A stretch of 64,000 bases of DNA from CAVTHW01 sp963734625 (GTDB lineage: Bacteria; Acidobacteriota; Terriglobia; Bryobacterales; Bryobacteraceae). This document shows positions 10,230-18,445 of the stretch, piece by piece (the stretch's first letter is position 1; every line of letters begins with the position of its first letter). The stretch lies in assembly GCA_963734625.1 (NCBI GenBank), contig CAVTHW010000001.1:248001-312000 (forward strand), written 5' to 3'. The notes beneath the pieces were generated by a model that did no database searches, was not told the origin of the DNA, and worked only from the letters and a program-made list of their open reading frames with translations. Made by a program: the position numbers and the translations under genes.

Positions 10230-11009
10230 ATGAACTGCCCGTATTGTGAAGCCGTCGTTCCCGACCATGAGCACCGCTGCACGCGCTGCGGCCGCCGCCT
10301 GACCGGTGCGCCTCCCGCGCCGCGCCAGGGCTCGGCGGTTCCCGCTCCCGCGCCGGAATCGCTGCCCGTGCTGCTCCCGCCGAAGAGGGACCAGGCCGCC
10401 GCCCGGAGCCCACACCAGCAGCCGTTGTTTCGGGTTATACCCTTCGATTCCATCGCGCTGCCTCGCAAGGAAGCTCCGGCTCAAGCCCGGCGGCGGCCGG
10501 CCAAACGGGAGCCCGATCCGAATCAAGGAGACCTCGGCTTTCCGGTCGAGTCCCAGCCCGCCCCTGCCACGGCGCCCAAGCCGGCGGTCCAGTGCAAGGC
10601 GGCGGTCGCCACGCTCTCCTCCAGAGCCGCGGCCGTGACCCTGGATCTCGTGTTGGTACTGGCCGCGTTCGGCGTGTTCCTAACGCTGGTCCGGGCGGTG
10701 ACCGGGGACTTTCCGCGCGGCCGATCGGCGCTGATCGTCTACGCCGCGGTCTTTGCGCTGCTGTTCGTCTGGTACAAACTGCTGGCCTGCCTGCTGGGCG
10801 GGAGTTCGCCCGGCTCCGGAATAGCGGGGCTTAGCCTTTTGCAATTTGATGGACGGCCGGCCAGCCGGCAACGGCGGTTGCTGCGCCTGGCCGCCGGCTG
10901 CATCAGCGTCCTGCCCTTGGGAATCGGCCTGCTCTGGGCGATCTTCGACGAGGAGCACCTTACGTTTCACGACCACATGACCGAAACCTTCACCTCCGTG
11001 ACAAAGTAG
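10230..11009 (+). CDS. zinc-ribbon plus RDD-family membrane protein
   Basis: A 259-residue protein. It starts with a four-cysteine zinc ribbon (CPYC at 3-6 and CTRCGRR at about 17-23). A Pro/Ala-rich linker of about 100 residues follows. The C-terminal RDD domain has SRAAAVTLDLVLVLAAFGVFL (Arg and Asp of the family name), a second helix ALIVYAAVFALLFVWYKLLACLL and a third LAAGCISVLPLGIGLLWAIF, then the RDD-type ending HLTFHDHMTETFTSV. RDD proteins are integral membrane proteins; some have been proposed as cation exchangers, but the role here is unknown. It is divergent from lptD. Confidence 0.85.
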   Translation: MNCPYCEAVVPDHEHRCTRCGRRLTGAPPAPRQGSAVPAPAPESLPVLLPPKRDQAAARSPHQQPLFRVIPFDSIALPRKEAPAQARRRPAKREPDPNQGDLGFPVESQPAPATAPKPAVQCKAAVATLSSRAAAVTLDLVLVLAAFGVFLTLVRAVTGDFPRGRSALIVYAAVFALLFVWYKLLACLLGGSSPGSGIAGLSLLQFDGRPASRQRRLLRLAAGCISVLPLGIGLLWAIFDEEHLTFHDHMTETFTSVTK

Positions 11010-11021
11010 GCAGGCAGAGCC

Positions 11022-11207
11022 ATGAAAGGGAAAACCCAGAGTGGCAAGCCAACCCGGCGGACGGAGTTGCCGGAGCGCAGCGAGGACGGGGTGGATCTCA
11101 CGCTCATTCGTTGGATGCTTTCCCTTACCCCGGCCCAGCGCTTGAGGGCCGCGCAGAGCTCTGCGAATTCCTTGATGAGGCTGCGTGCCCGCCGAACCAC
11201 AACTTGA
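11022..11207 (+). CDS. small basic protein paired with a nucleotidyltransferase
   Basis: A 61-residue ORF with a basic head and the block GVDLTLIRWMLSLTPAQRL followed by a basic tail (SLMRLRARRTTT). Its last 23 bases overlap the start of the nucleotidyltransferase gene in another frame, so the two are almost certainly co-translated. The L-T-P-x-x-R-L block looks like a short helical module. I recall similar leaders before nucleotidyltransferase genes in acidobacteria, but cannot confirm that here. Function unknown; a partner or antitoxin-like role is a guess. Confidence 0.6.
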   Translation: MKGKTQSGKPTRRTELPERSEDGVDLTLIRWMLSLTPAQRLRAAQSSANSLMRLRARRTTT

Positions 11208-11679
11208 CATCGAAGCCATCCTGCAGGCTCTTGCCTCGCACGGTGTGGAGTTCATAGTGGTGGGCGGTGTCTGCGCGGTGCTTCACGGCGCTCCTGTCGC
11301 AACCTTCGACCTGGATGTCGTTCACTCCCGCAGCCCGGAGAACGTGGCGCGCCTTCTCAAGGCTCTGGAATCGCTGGAGGCGCATTACCGGCTTAGCCCT
11401 GAGAAGAAGGTCCGTCCCACCGGAAGTCACTTGTCATCGGCGGTACACCAACTGCTGATGACCCGCTTTGGCCCCCTCGATGTACTGGGCCTTATTGGGG
11501 CCGGGCACGAGTATTCCGACCTGGCCAGGCATACGGTGGAGATGCGGATCGACGAGCAACTCACGGTCCAGGTGCTGGACCTTGAGACGCTGATCGAGAC
11601 CAAGCGGGAGACGGCGGGGGAGAAGGACCTCGCGGTTCTGGCTATCCTCAGGCGCGTACTGGAAGAGAAATCCCGGTAG
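11185..11679 (+). CDS. nucleotidyltransferase-fold protein (DUF6036-like)
   Basis: A 164-residue protein starting at GTG (11185). The N-terminal core FIVVGGVCAVLHG followed by TFDLDVV supplies the Gly-Gly and D-x-D of polymerase-beta-type nucleotidyltransferases. The C-terminal half ends in VLDLETLIETKRETAGEKDLAVLAIL, a Lys/Glu-rich helix seen in the AbiEii/DUF6036 group. Members of this fold act as toxins, RNA-modifying enzymes or orphan transferases; no function can be fixed here. It overlaps the upstream 61-residue ORF by 23 bases. Confidence 0.8.
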   Translation: MPAEPQLDIEAILQALASHGVEFIVVGGVCAVLHGAPVATFDLDVVHSRSPENVARLLKALESLEAHYRLSPEKKVRPTGSHLSSAVHQLLMTRFGPLDVLGLIGAGHEYSDLARHTVEMRIDEQLTVQVLDLETLIETKRETAGEKDLAVLAILRRVLEEKSR

Positions 11680-11707
11680 GCCGCGATTCTGTCGCAAGAT
11701 AGTACGT

Positions 11708-13106
11708 ATGGCTATTTATTTCGACGAGGTCAACCTTTACTCCGGCATGGTGGGCGACGCCAATGGCGTGACGCGCTCCGAGATCAAGCAGCATTCCGCC
11801 GCGGCCATGGACGCGCTACGCGGGTTCCGCAAGTCCTTCGACGACGGGCTGTACGGATTCCCCCAACTCCCGTTCGAGCAGGGACTGGTCAAAGACATCC
11901 TGGCATTCGCCGGCAGCGTGAAGAAGACCTACGACACGGTCTGCCTGGCGGGGATCGGCGGCAGCGCGCTCGGCGCTTGGGCGCTCGACTGTGGTCTCCG
12001 CGGGCCGCACCCGGTGCAAGGCGCATTCTCCACTTCCCATCCGCGCCTGGTGATCCTGGACAACGTCGACCCGTCTCTGATGAAAGCCGCGCTGGATTCC
12101 ATGAATCCGGCCAGGACGCTGCTGCTGGTCATCGCCAAGTCGGGCGGGACGGCGGAGACCGTGGCTGCGTTCCTGATCGTCCGTGACTGGCTGATGAAGA
12201 AACTCGGGCGCAAGGCCGCGCAGCGGATCGTGGCGGTAACGTCGAGCGGCAAAGGCGAGTTGGCCGCGCTGGCGGCCAGGGAGGGCTACCGGACATTTCC
12301 CATCCCGTTCAACGTGGGCGGGCGGTTCAGCATTCTATCGGCGGTTGGGCTGGTCCCGGCCGCGCTCATCGGCGTGGATATCCGGAAGCTGTGCAAGGGC
12401 GCCGCGGGGATGACGAAGCTCGCTTGGGAAGCGGACCTGACGAAGAACGTCGCCCTGCGTGCCGCGCTGCTGCATTATCTGGTGTGGCAGTTGAAGCACA
12501 AGACTATACAGGTGGCGTTCCCGTATTCGAATCGCCTCTGGGGCACGGCCTTCTGGTACCGGCAGCTTTGGGCCGAATCGCTGGGGAAGGCCAGGACCCG
12601 CGCCGGGGAGTTGGTAAACGTAGGGCAGACCCCAGTGGCGGCGCTCGGCTCCACCGACCAGCACTCGCAAGTTCAGTTGTACATGGAAGGGCCAAACGAC
12701 AAGGTGTTCAGCTTCTGGGCGGTGAACAAGTTCGGCGACAACGGGAAGATTCCCAAACAGCGCCTGGGTTTGGAGGCGTTCGACTCGCTGGCGGGCAGGA
12801 CCCTGGCGGAACTGATCGAGGCCGAACGCGTCTCCACCGCCGCCGCCCTCACCGCACACGGCCGGCCGAATTGCACGTATGCGCTGGACAAGGTTGATGC
12901 CGAGCACCTGGGCGCGTTTCTGCAACTGATGGAGTTCCAGACGGCCTTCATGGGCGAATTGCTGAACATCAACGCCTTCGACCAGGAGGGCGTGGAACTC
13001 GGCAAGAAGTTCACCTTCGGCCTGATGGGCAGAAAGCGGTTTCGAGACCTACCGCGACGAGTTCGCGGCCTACGAGAAGAAGCAATTGGCGGCCGGGCGC
13101 GACTAG
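11708..13106 (+). CDS. pgi: glucose-6-phosphate isomerase (one frameshift near the 3' end)
   Basis: Interconverts glucose-6-phosphate and fructose-6-phosphate in glycolysis and gluconeogenesis. The sugar-isomerase core is clear: AGIGGSALGAWAL at about residue 80, the phosphate loop AKSGGTAETVAAFL at about 140, and GSTDQHSQVQLYMEGP at about 315. Near 13030-13040 the frame is broken by one extra base. In the next frame the natural C-terminus follows (GFETYRDEFAAYEKKQLAAGRD) and stops at the TAG at 13104-13106. Restored length is about 465, normal for short bacterial Pgi. The stop overlaps that of the convergent gene. Confidence 0.92.
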
Positions 13107-14564
13107 TCGATCCGGCAGACCAGCAGGCGGCCGTTCTGGTAAGGGCAGATCAAGCTGCCGGGCAAGGGCGGCACGCCGCGTTCGAGCAGCACCCAGTCCA
13201 CGCCGAAGCGCTGCTTGAGGGCGCGCAGATCCGAAACGCCGAAGTTGCTCCAGTTGAGTTGCGCCTCCGCCTGCCGCCACCAGTCATCGGCAAGGGCGGG
13301 ACGCACCGTGGCCACCGATCGATCCTTGATCATATCGGCCAGCGCGCTTCTCTCGGCCAGCCCCCGGAATCCGTGGAAATCCTCACCGGGACGTTCCAAA
13401 TAGCGGGGATGCAGCACGAAATAGGCATCTACGGGTGTGTTGCGCCGGATCCAGTCGAAGGCGCGGAGCCAGGGATTGACGGGGGCCTTTCCGGGCCATT
13501 CGACGTGCGGGCTGGCTGGGAACTCCTGCCGCTGGGCGTAGAACATGCCACCGCATAGCCCGGCGTAAAGGACGCACGCCAGGATGCGCTGCCTGGGAAA
13601 CGTGCGCCAGATGAGCCCGGCCGCGAATAGAAAGAGAAACAGGTAAGGCAACTGCAGGGCGCGCATCGGCTGCGAGGGGGTCAATTGGGCAAAACGCGGG
13701 ATGAAGCTGAAGGACCGCGGCCACGCTGAAGTAGAACAGCCCGTACCAGACCAGTCTCCGGGCGCTGGTGACGACCAGCGGCAGGCCGCTCCGGGACGCC
13801 CACCGCGCACAGCCCAGCAGGCAGGCCAACGGTCCGAGAATTCCCAGCCATTCATACCAGGTCCACTCGGAAATGAAGATGTAGGCTTCGACGGCGTGCC
13901 ACCAACCGGCCGGCGGAGGCGGCAACAGGAACCAGGCAAACGAAAGGAAGACCGCTAGCGCCAGAAAATGCAGGAGGATGGTCCGGCGCCAGGCGAGCAT
14001 GCATAGCAGGGACGCGCCGTACAGGGTAACCAGAGGGTGAATCACGGCGGCCGCGACCACCAGCACACCCGCGGCAACCCAGCGTTTGTCGAGCACCGCC
14101 GCCAGGGCGAACAGCAGCGCCACCGTGGCCAGGTTCCGCGGGTGCATGTGCTGATCCATGATGAACACCGCGCTCCCGGCGACAGGCATGGTCAGCAAGG
14201 CCGCGGGCAGTAGAACCGCGGCCCAGCGCGAAGGTTCGTCGGGGAAGAACCGCTCGCCCAGCCGCCGGAGAGCCAGCACAAACAGAAAAGTCGTGAGGCA
14301 ATAGAGAAGGAAGAACGCCCAATCCACGCTCAGATGAGTCAGCCGGCACAGCGCAGCGATCAATCTGTCAAACAGCATGAGCTGCGATTGCGCCTGGAAG
14401 AAGGCCGAATCAAAAGGGTAAAGCGCGGCGTTCAACCGCTGCTTCACGGCAGGGAGGTAGATAGCCTCGTCCTCAATGCCGTAGTGATATCCGTGAACCG
14501 CCAGCGCCAGCAGGGAGATCGCCAGCAGACCGAGAAACGTCTTCCACGAAGAACGCGACGGCAT
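13103..14564 (-). CDS. polytopic membrane protein, GT-C-like / DUF6798-like (one frameshift)
   Basis: A protein of about 485 residues once a frameshift is repaired. About ten membrane helices begin at residue 10, with an acidic outer loop GIEDEAIYLP (about 29-38) in the place where GT-C glycosyltransferases carry catalytic acids. The last 130 residues are soluble: FDWIRRNTPVDAYFVLHP, then DMIKDRSVAT. This tail resembles DUF6798-type proteins. The frame shifts at about 13705-13712, where one extra base separates FSVAAV from FSFIPRFAQLTP. Function unknown; transfer of a lipid-linked sugar is possible. It is convergent with pgi and divergent from the TPR gene. Confidence 0.7.
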
Positions 14565-14615
14565 GGATGTATGGTAACCGGAAACCGGGTCCCCGCTGGG
14601 CTAGAATGAAAACGG

Positions 14616-15482
14616 ATGTCGGCGCGGATGCGTAAGCTGTTGATCCTGGTAATGTTGGCGGCGGCATCGAGCTTCCCCCAGACGGCCGCCCTGACGCAGG
14701 CCCGCGAGTTGTACCAGAAGACCAGCTATGCGGAAGCCCTCCGCGTCCTGGCCGCCATTCCCTCCAAAGATGCCGCGGCGCACCTTTTGACCGGCAAGTG
14801 CCAATACATGAATGGGGATTTCAAGAAGGCCACCGAGGCGATTGAGCGGGCTCTGGCGCTCGCCCCGAACTCGCCGGAGCAGTACCTGTGGCTGGGCAGA
14901 GCTTACGGACGCCGCGCCGAGACGTCCAGCTTCGTGACGGCGCCGGGACTTGCCTCGAAGGCCAGGACGAATTTCGAGAAAGCAGTCGCTCTGGACCCCG
15001 GCAACAAGGATGCAGTGAGTGACCTTCTCGATTATTATCTAGAGGCTCCAGGGTTCCTCGGCGGCGGACTGGACAAGGCGCTGGCGCTGGCCGAGAAAAT
15101 GAAGAGCCGGGACGCGTCCGAGTACGAGTACCTGCTGGCCAGGATCTCGGATAAGAAGAAAGATTACGGCGGCGCCGAAGCGCATCTTCGCCGCGCCGTC
15201 GAACTGGCGCCCGGGCAAGCCGGCAAGATCGTCGAGCTGGCTAAGTTCCTGGCCCGGCAGCGTAAGTTCCAGGAGAGCGACGAGGCATTCGCCCGCGCCC
15301 AGAAGATGGCGCCAGAGGAAGCGGGCGTGATCTTCGAGCGCGCCAGGACTTATGTCCAGAGCAAGCGCAACCTGGACGCCGCGCGGGAGCTTCTGACGCG
15401 CTATCTGAGCCTGCCTCTCACGCCCGACGATGCGCCGCGCAGCGAGGCGGAGCAACTTCTGAAGAGAGCCGGGAGCGGCTGA
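14616..15482 (+). CDS. secreted TPR-repeat protein
   Basis: A 288-residue protein with a signal peptide (MRKLLILVMLAAASSFPQTAA) and a chain of tetratricopeptide repeats: LYQKTSYAEALRVLAAIP, KKATEAIERALALAPNSPEQYLWLGRAYG, ARTNFEKAVALDPGNKDAV, AEAHLRRAVELAPGQAGKI and so on. Such repeats are protein-binding scaffolds. It sits 8 bases before the ABC permease gene and is likely in the same operon (permease, TolC). The partner is unknown. Confidence 0.8.
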   Translation: MSARMRKLLILVMLAAASSFPQTAALTQARELYQKTSYAEALRVLAAIPSKDAAAHLLTGKCQYMNGDFKKATEAIERALALAPNSPEQYLWLGRAYGRRAETSSFVTAPGLASKARTNFEKAVALDPGNKDAVSDLLDYYLEAPGFLGGGLDKALALAEKMKSRDASEYEYLLARISDKKKDYGGAEAHLRRAVELAPGQAGKIVELAKFLARQRKFQESDEAFARAQKMAPEEAGVIFERARTYVQSKRNLDAARELLTRYLSLPLTPDDAPRSEAEQLLKRAGSG

Positions 15483-15490
15483 ATGCGGCC

Positions 15491-16696
15491 ATGAACTTAG
15501 GTGAGGCTTTCCGTTTCAGCATTCGCGCCCTGGGCTCCAACAAAGCCCGGTCCACGCTGACCGCCCTCGGGATGGTCATTGGCAACGCCTCCGTCATCCT
15601 GGTTGTCACCATCGCCCTGACCAGCCGCGACTTCGTTCTGGAGCAGATTCGCGGCGTAGGCTCCAACATCATCTATGCCTATTGCGAAAACGCCGGCCAG
15701 CAGGGAGCCGAAGTCGCGGCGGACTTTGTGAAGCTGGCCGACATCGAGGCGGTTCGCCAGCAGCTCGGCCCGCGCATCGTGGCCGCCACGGGGGTGATGA
15801 CCCAGTACGACCAGATGTTCCTCGATGGACGGGAGGAAAACGTCCAGGTCATCGGGTCGGACGAATCCTACGCTCCGGTGAGGAATTTGGTGCTGCGTTC
15901 CGGCCGGTTCCTGGACTGGAGCGACGTGTCGCTCCGCCAAAAAGTCGCGCTTCTGACCGAGAAACTGGCGCAGCGGCTGTACGGAAGCCCGCAAGCCAGC
16001 GTCGGACAGATCCTGAAGGTTCACGATCTCCAGTTCACCGTGATTGGCACGTTCAGGGAGAAGGTCGCCAGCTTCGGACTCTCGGAACTGGCCGCCGAGA
16101 GCGTGCTCATTCCCGTAACCGTGATGCAATACTTCTCCCCGGTTGAGCGTATCGACCCCATGTACGTGCAGGTCAGGCAGGCCGGCGACGTAGAGGCGGT
16201 CACCGGAGCCGTCCGCCGCGTTCTCGAAGCCCGGCACCGGCCTAGCGCGCGCTACCTGGTCGAGAACCTCACCGGGATTCTGGACGCGGCCAAGCGGATT
16301 TCCCTGTTCCTGACGATTGTCCTGATCCTCATCTCCGCCATCGCCCTGATCATTTCCGGAATTGGGATCATGAATATCATGCTGGTCACCGTGACTGAGC
16401 GGACGCGGGAAATCGGCGTGCGGATGGCGATTGGCGCCTCGCGCCGGCAGGTGCTGCAGCAGTTCCTGCTGGAGGCCATGATGCTCAGCCTCTCCGGCGG
16501 CGTGATCGGCATTCTGCTGGGGGTATCCATACCCTTCAGCGTGCAGTTTTTCGTGAAAGGGCTGAAGATCCCCATTTCGATCACCTCGATCGTGGTGGCC
16601 TTCGGCACCTCCTGCCTGGTAGGTCTGGTGTTCGGCCTGTTGCCCGCCAATCGCGCGGCGCGGCTGAATCCCAGTGAAGCTGTTAGATACGAATAG
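15491..16696 (+). CDS. MacB/FtsX-type ABC transporter permease
   Basis: A 401-residue permease. It has a first membrane helix at about residues 20-45 (ALGMVIGNASVILVVTIAL), a long periplasmic MacB_PCD domain (about 50-265), and three C-terminal helices of the FtsX domain starting at IVLILISAIALIISGIGIMNIMLV. The typical VTERTREIGVRMAIGASRRQVLQQFLLEA segment follows at about residue 300-328. The family works with an ABC ATPase and a HlyD adaptor to move substrates through the envelope. Here only a TolC gene follows, 14 bases on; no ATPase or adaptor gene is nearby. Confidence 0.92.
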   Translation: MNLGEAFRFSIRALGSNKARSTLTALGMVIGNASVILVVTIALTSRDFVLEQIRGVGSNIIYAYCENAGQQGAEVAADFVKLADIEAVRQQLGPRIVAATGVMTQYDQMFLDGREENVQVIGSDESYAPVRNLVLRSGRFLDWSDVSLRQKVALLTEKLAQRLYGSPQASVGQILKVHDLQFTVIGTFREKVASFGLSELAAESVLIPVTVMQYFSPVERIDPMYVQVRQAGDVEAVTGAVRRVLEARHRPSARYLVENLTGILDAAKRISLFLTIVLILISAIALIISGIGIMNIMLVTVTERTREIGVRMAIGASRRQVLQQFLLEAMMLSLSGGVIGILLGVSIPFSVQFFVKGLKIPISITSIVVAFGTSCLVGLVFGLLPANRAARLNPSEAVRYE

Positions 16697-16710
16697 CGCG
16701 GAGGTCCCTC

Positions 16711-17991
16711 ATGCGGAAGCTGGCTTTCCTGCTCATGTTCGCGGTTTGGACGGCGGGCGCGCAGGTGCGTACCGTTACGCTGCGGGAAGCGGTCCAACTG
16801 GCCTTGAAACAGAATCCCGATCTCACGCTCGCGCGGCTGGACGAGCGAAAGGCGGACGAGGCCGTGCGCGTCGCACGGAACCCATTCTTCCCTAAAGTCG
16901 TCGCCGGCAGCGGGCTGGCCTACAGCAACGGCATGCCGATGAGTATCCAGGGCGCAACGCCGTCCATCGTCCAGGCTCAGGCCTCGGCGTCCGTCTTCAA
17001 CCGCCAGCAGACCCTGCTCACCGCCCAGGCGCGGGAGAACGTGCGCGGGGCGGCCATCGACACCGCCGCCAAGCGCGACGAGTTGGCGCTCCGAACGGCG
17101 CTGGCCTACCTGGACGCCGAGCGGGCCAGCCGCCTGGCGGAGATGGAGCGGGGGCAGGTCCAGAGCCTGGAACGCATCGCGCAAACCGTTCAGGTGCGGG
17201 TCAAGGAAGGACGGGAGCTTCCGCTGGAAGGCAAGCGAGCCGAGCTGAACCTGGCCAAGGGCCGCCAGCGCTTGCAGGCGCTCGAAGCGGACCAGGAGTA
17301 TTACGCGGGATTTCTGGCTTCTTTGATGGGATTTGACGCCAACCAGGAGATCCGGGTCGCGGTGGAGGACCGGCCCCAGACGCCGCCCGCCGCCAGCGCG
17401 GAAGCGTTCGTCCAGGCCGCGCTCGGCAACAGCCAGGAACTGCGCCGACTGGAGTCCGCCATCCTGGCCAAGGGCCTGGAAGCGCGGGCGAACAAGGCCG
17501 CCAAGCTGCCGCAGGTCGATTTTGTAGCGCAATATGCCCTGCTCGGCAAGTACAACAACTACCAGGATTACTTCAATAAGTTTCAGCGCCACAACGGCGA
17601 GATCGGCCTGGCCATCCAGGTTCCGCTGTTCAGCGGCAGCGCTCCGGACGCGCTGGCGGCGCAGGCCCAGATCGAGGCCTCGCGGCTGAAGCTCCAGTTG
17701 CAGGGCGCGCGCAACCGCATCAGCCTGGAATCGCGGCGCCTGTACCAGCAGGCCGTGCAGGCGGCCGCGGCCCGTGACGTGGCCCGGCTGGACCTGGAGG
17801 TCGCCCGCGACCAGTTGTCGGTCATGCTGGCCCGGATGGACGAAGGCCGGGCCTCGCTCAGCCAGGTGGAGGAGGTCCGCCTGGCCGAAAGCGAGAAGTG
17901 GATGGCTTTCGCCGGCGCCAGCTATAGTCTCGAAGCCGCGCGGCTGAATTTGCTCGGCCAGACCGGGGAACTGATCGCGTCGCTCCAGTAG
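16711..17991 (+). CDS. TolC-family outer-membrane protein
   Basis: A 426-residue protein with a signal peptide (MRKLAFLLMFAVWTAGA) and two outer-membrane-efflux domains, for example VTLREAVQLALKQNPDLTLARLDE near the N-terminus and EARANKAAKLPQVDFVAQYA at about 255. The ATG is preceded by GCGGAGG. Placed directly after the MacB-type permease, it should be the outer channel of that system. It differs from the TolC at 291-1694 and is a separate paralog. A GC-rich hairpin follows the stop. Confidence 0.9.
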   Translation: MRKLAFLLMFAVWTAGAQVRTVTLREAVQLALKQNPDLTLARLDERKADEAVRVARNPFFPKVVAGSGLAYSNGMPMSIQGATPSIVQAQASASVFNRQQTLLTAQARENVRGAAIDTAAKRDELALRTALAYLDAERASRLAEMERGQVQSLERIAQTVQVRVKEGRELPLEGKRAELNLAKGRQRLQALEADQEYYAGFLASLMGFDANQEIRVAVEDRPQTPPAASAEAFVQAALGNSQELRRLESAILAKGLEARANKAAKLPQVDFVAQYALLGKYNNYQDYFNKFQRHNGEIGLAIQVPLFSGSAPDALAAQAQIEASRLKLQLQGARNRISLESRRLYQQAVQAAAARDVARLDLEVARDQLSVMLARMDEGRASLSQVEEVRLAESEKWMAFAGASYSLEAARLNLLGQTGELIASLQ

Positions 17992-18025
17992 GGGCACGCC
18001 GCCGGCGTGCCCCTGCGACTTTTCT
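17991..18025 (+). terminator. hairpin with T-rich tail after the TolC gene
   Basis: A perfect 10-bp stem (GGGGCACGCC, 3-base loop GCC, GGCGTGCCCC) spans 17991-18013, starting at the last base of the TolC stop codon. A short T-rich stretch (CTTTTCTCTT) follows about eight bases later. This would work as an intrinsic terminator separating the TPR-permease-TolC operon from the blaI promoter. The T tract is weak and offset, and palindromes like this also occur as dispersed repeats in such genomes. Confidence 0.6.
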
Positions 18026-18026
18026 C

Positions 18027-18067
18027 TTGACAACCGAGGTTTTTCATACTAGTGTACTAGTATGAAA
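18027..18067 (+). promoter_or_regulatory. blaI promoter and BlaI operator, leaderless layout
   Basis: TTGACA at 18027-18032 and TAGTGT at 18050-18055 are separated by 17 bases. Over the -10 lies a palindrome: TTTCATACTAG (18042-18052), spacer TGTA, CTAGTATGAAA (18057-18067), with core ACTAGT-GT-ACTAGT at 18048-18061. The predicted transcript start falls at about the ATG (18062), so the mRNA would be leaderless and there is no ribosome-binding site. BlaI/MecI repressors bind similar dyads, so self-repression is very likely. Confidence 0.8.
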
Positions 18068-18445
18068 GCGCGCAAGCCCGTTCTGACGGCTCAGGAGCTC
18101 CAGATCATGCAGATCGTCTGGCAGCATCCGACGGTCACCGTCCGGGACGTTTACGAAGAACTGCTCAAGCGGCGGAAGATCGCCTACACCACCGTTATGA
18201 CGATGATGGGCATACTCGAAACCAAAGGCCACCTCAAGAAGACCCAGGGCGAGAAGGCCCATGTCTACCGCCCTGCCCAGCCGAAGAACAAGGTTGTCGG
18301 TTTTATGGTGAGCGACTTCGTCAATCGCGTCTTCAACGGCTCGGCCAAGCCGCTGCTGGTCCACCTGGTGGAGAACCAGCGCCTCAGCGAGGATGAACTG
18401 GAAGAAATCGCCGTCCTGATGCGAGGGCGGAAGAAGGGTGCATGA
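18062..18445 (+). CDS. BlaI/MecI/CopY-family repressor
   Basis: A 127-residue winged-helix repressor: LTAQELQIMQIVWQHPTVTV (first helices), VYEELLKRRKIAYTTVMTMMGILETKGHL (recognition helix and turn), then the wing TQGEKAHVYRPA. The C-terminal dimer helix ends SEDELEEIAVLM. BlaI proteins repress their own operon and are inactivated by proteolysis after a BlaR1 partner senses a signal. The gene overlaps the M56/TonB gene by four bases (ATGA). The ATG at 18062 lies inside the operator palindrome and is the only start that fits the leaderless layout. Confidence 0.92.
   Translation: MKARKPVLTAQELQIMQIVWQHPTVTVRDVYEELLKRRKIAYTTVMTMMGILETKGHLKKTQGEKAHVYRPAQPKNKVVGFMVSDFVNRVFNGSAKPLLVHLVENQRLSEDELEEIAVLMRGRKKGA

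Noticed and set aside
16252..18033. Long minus-strand ORF (593 residues) over the permease and TolC genes
   Set aside because: It is the GC-rich shadow of two genes whose plus-strand products have clear domains; its own translation is Arg/Gln-rich without motifs.
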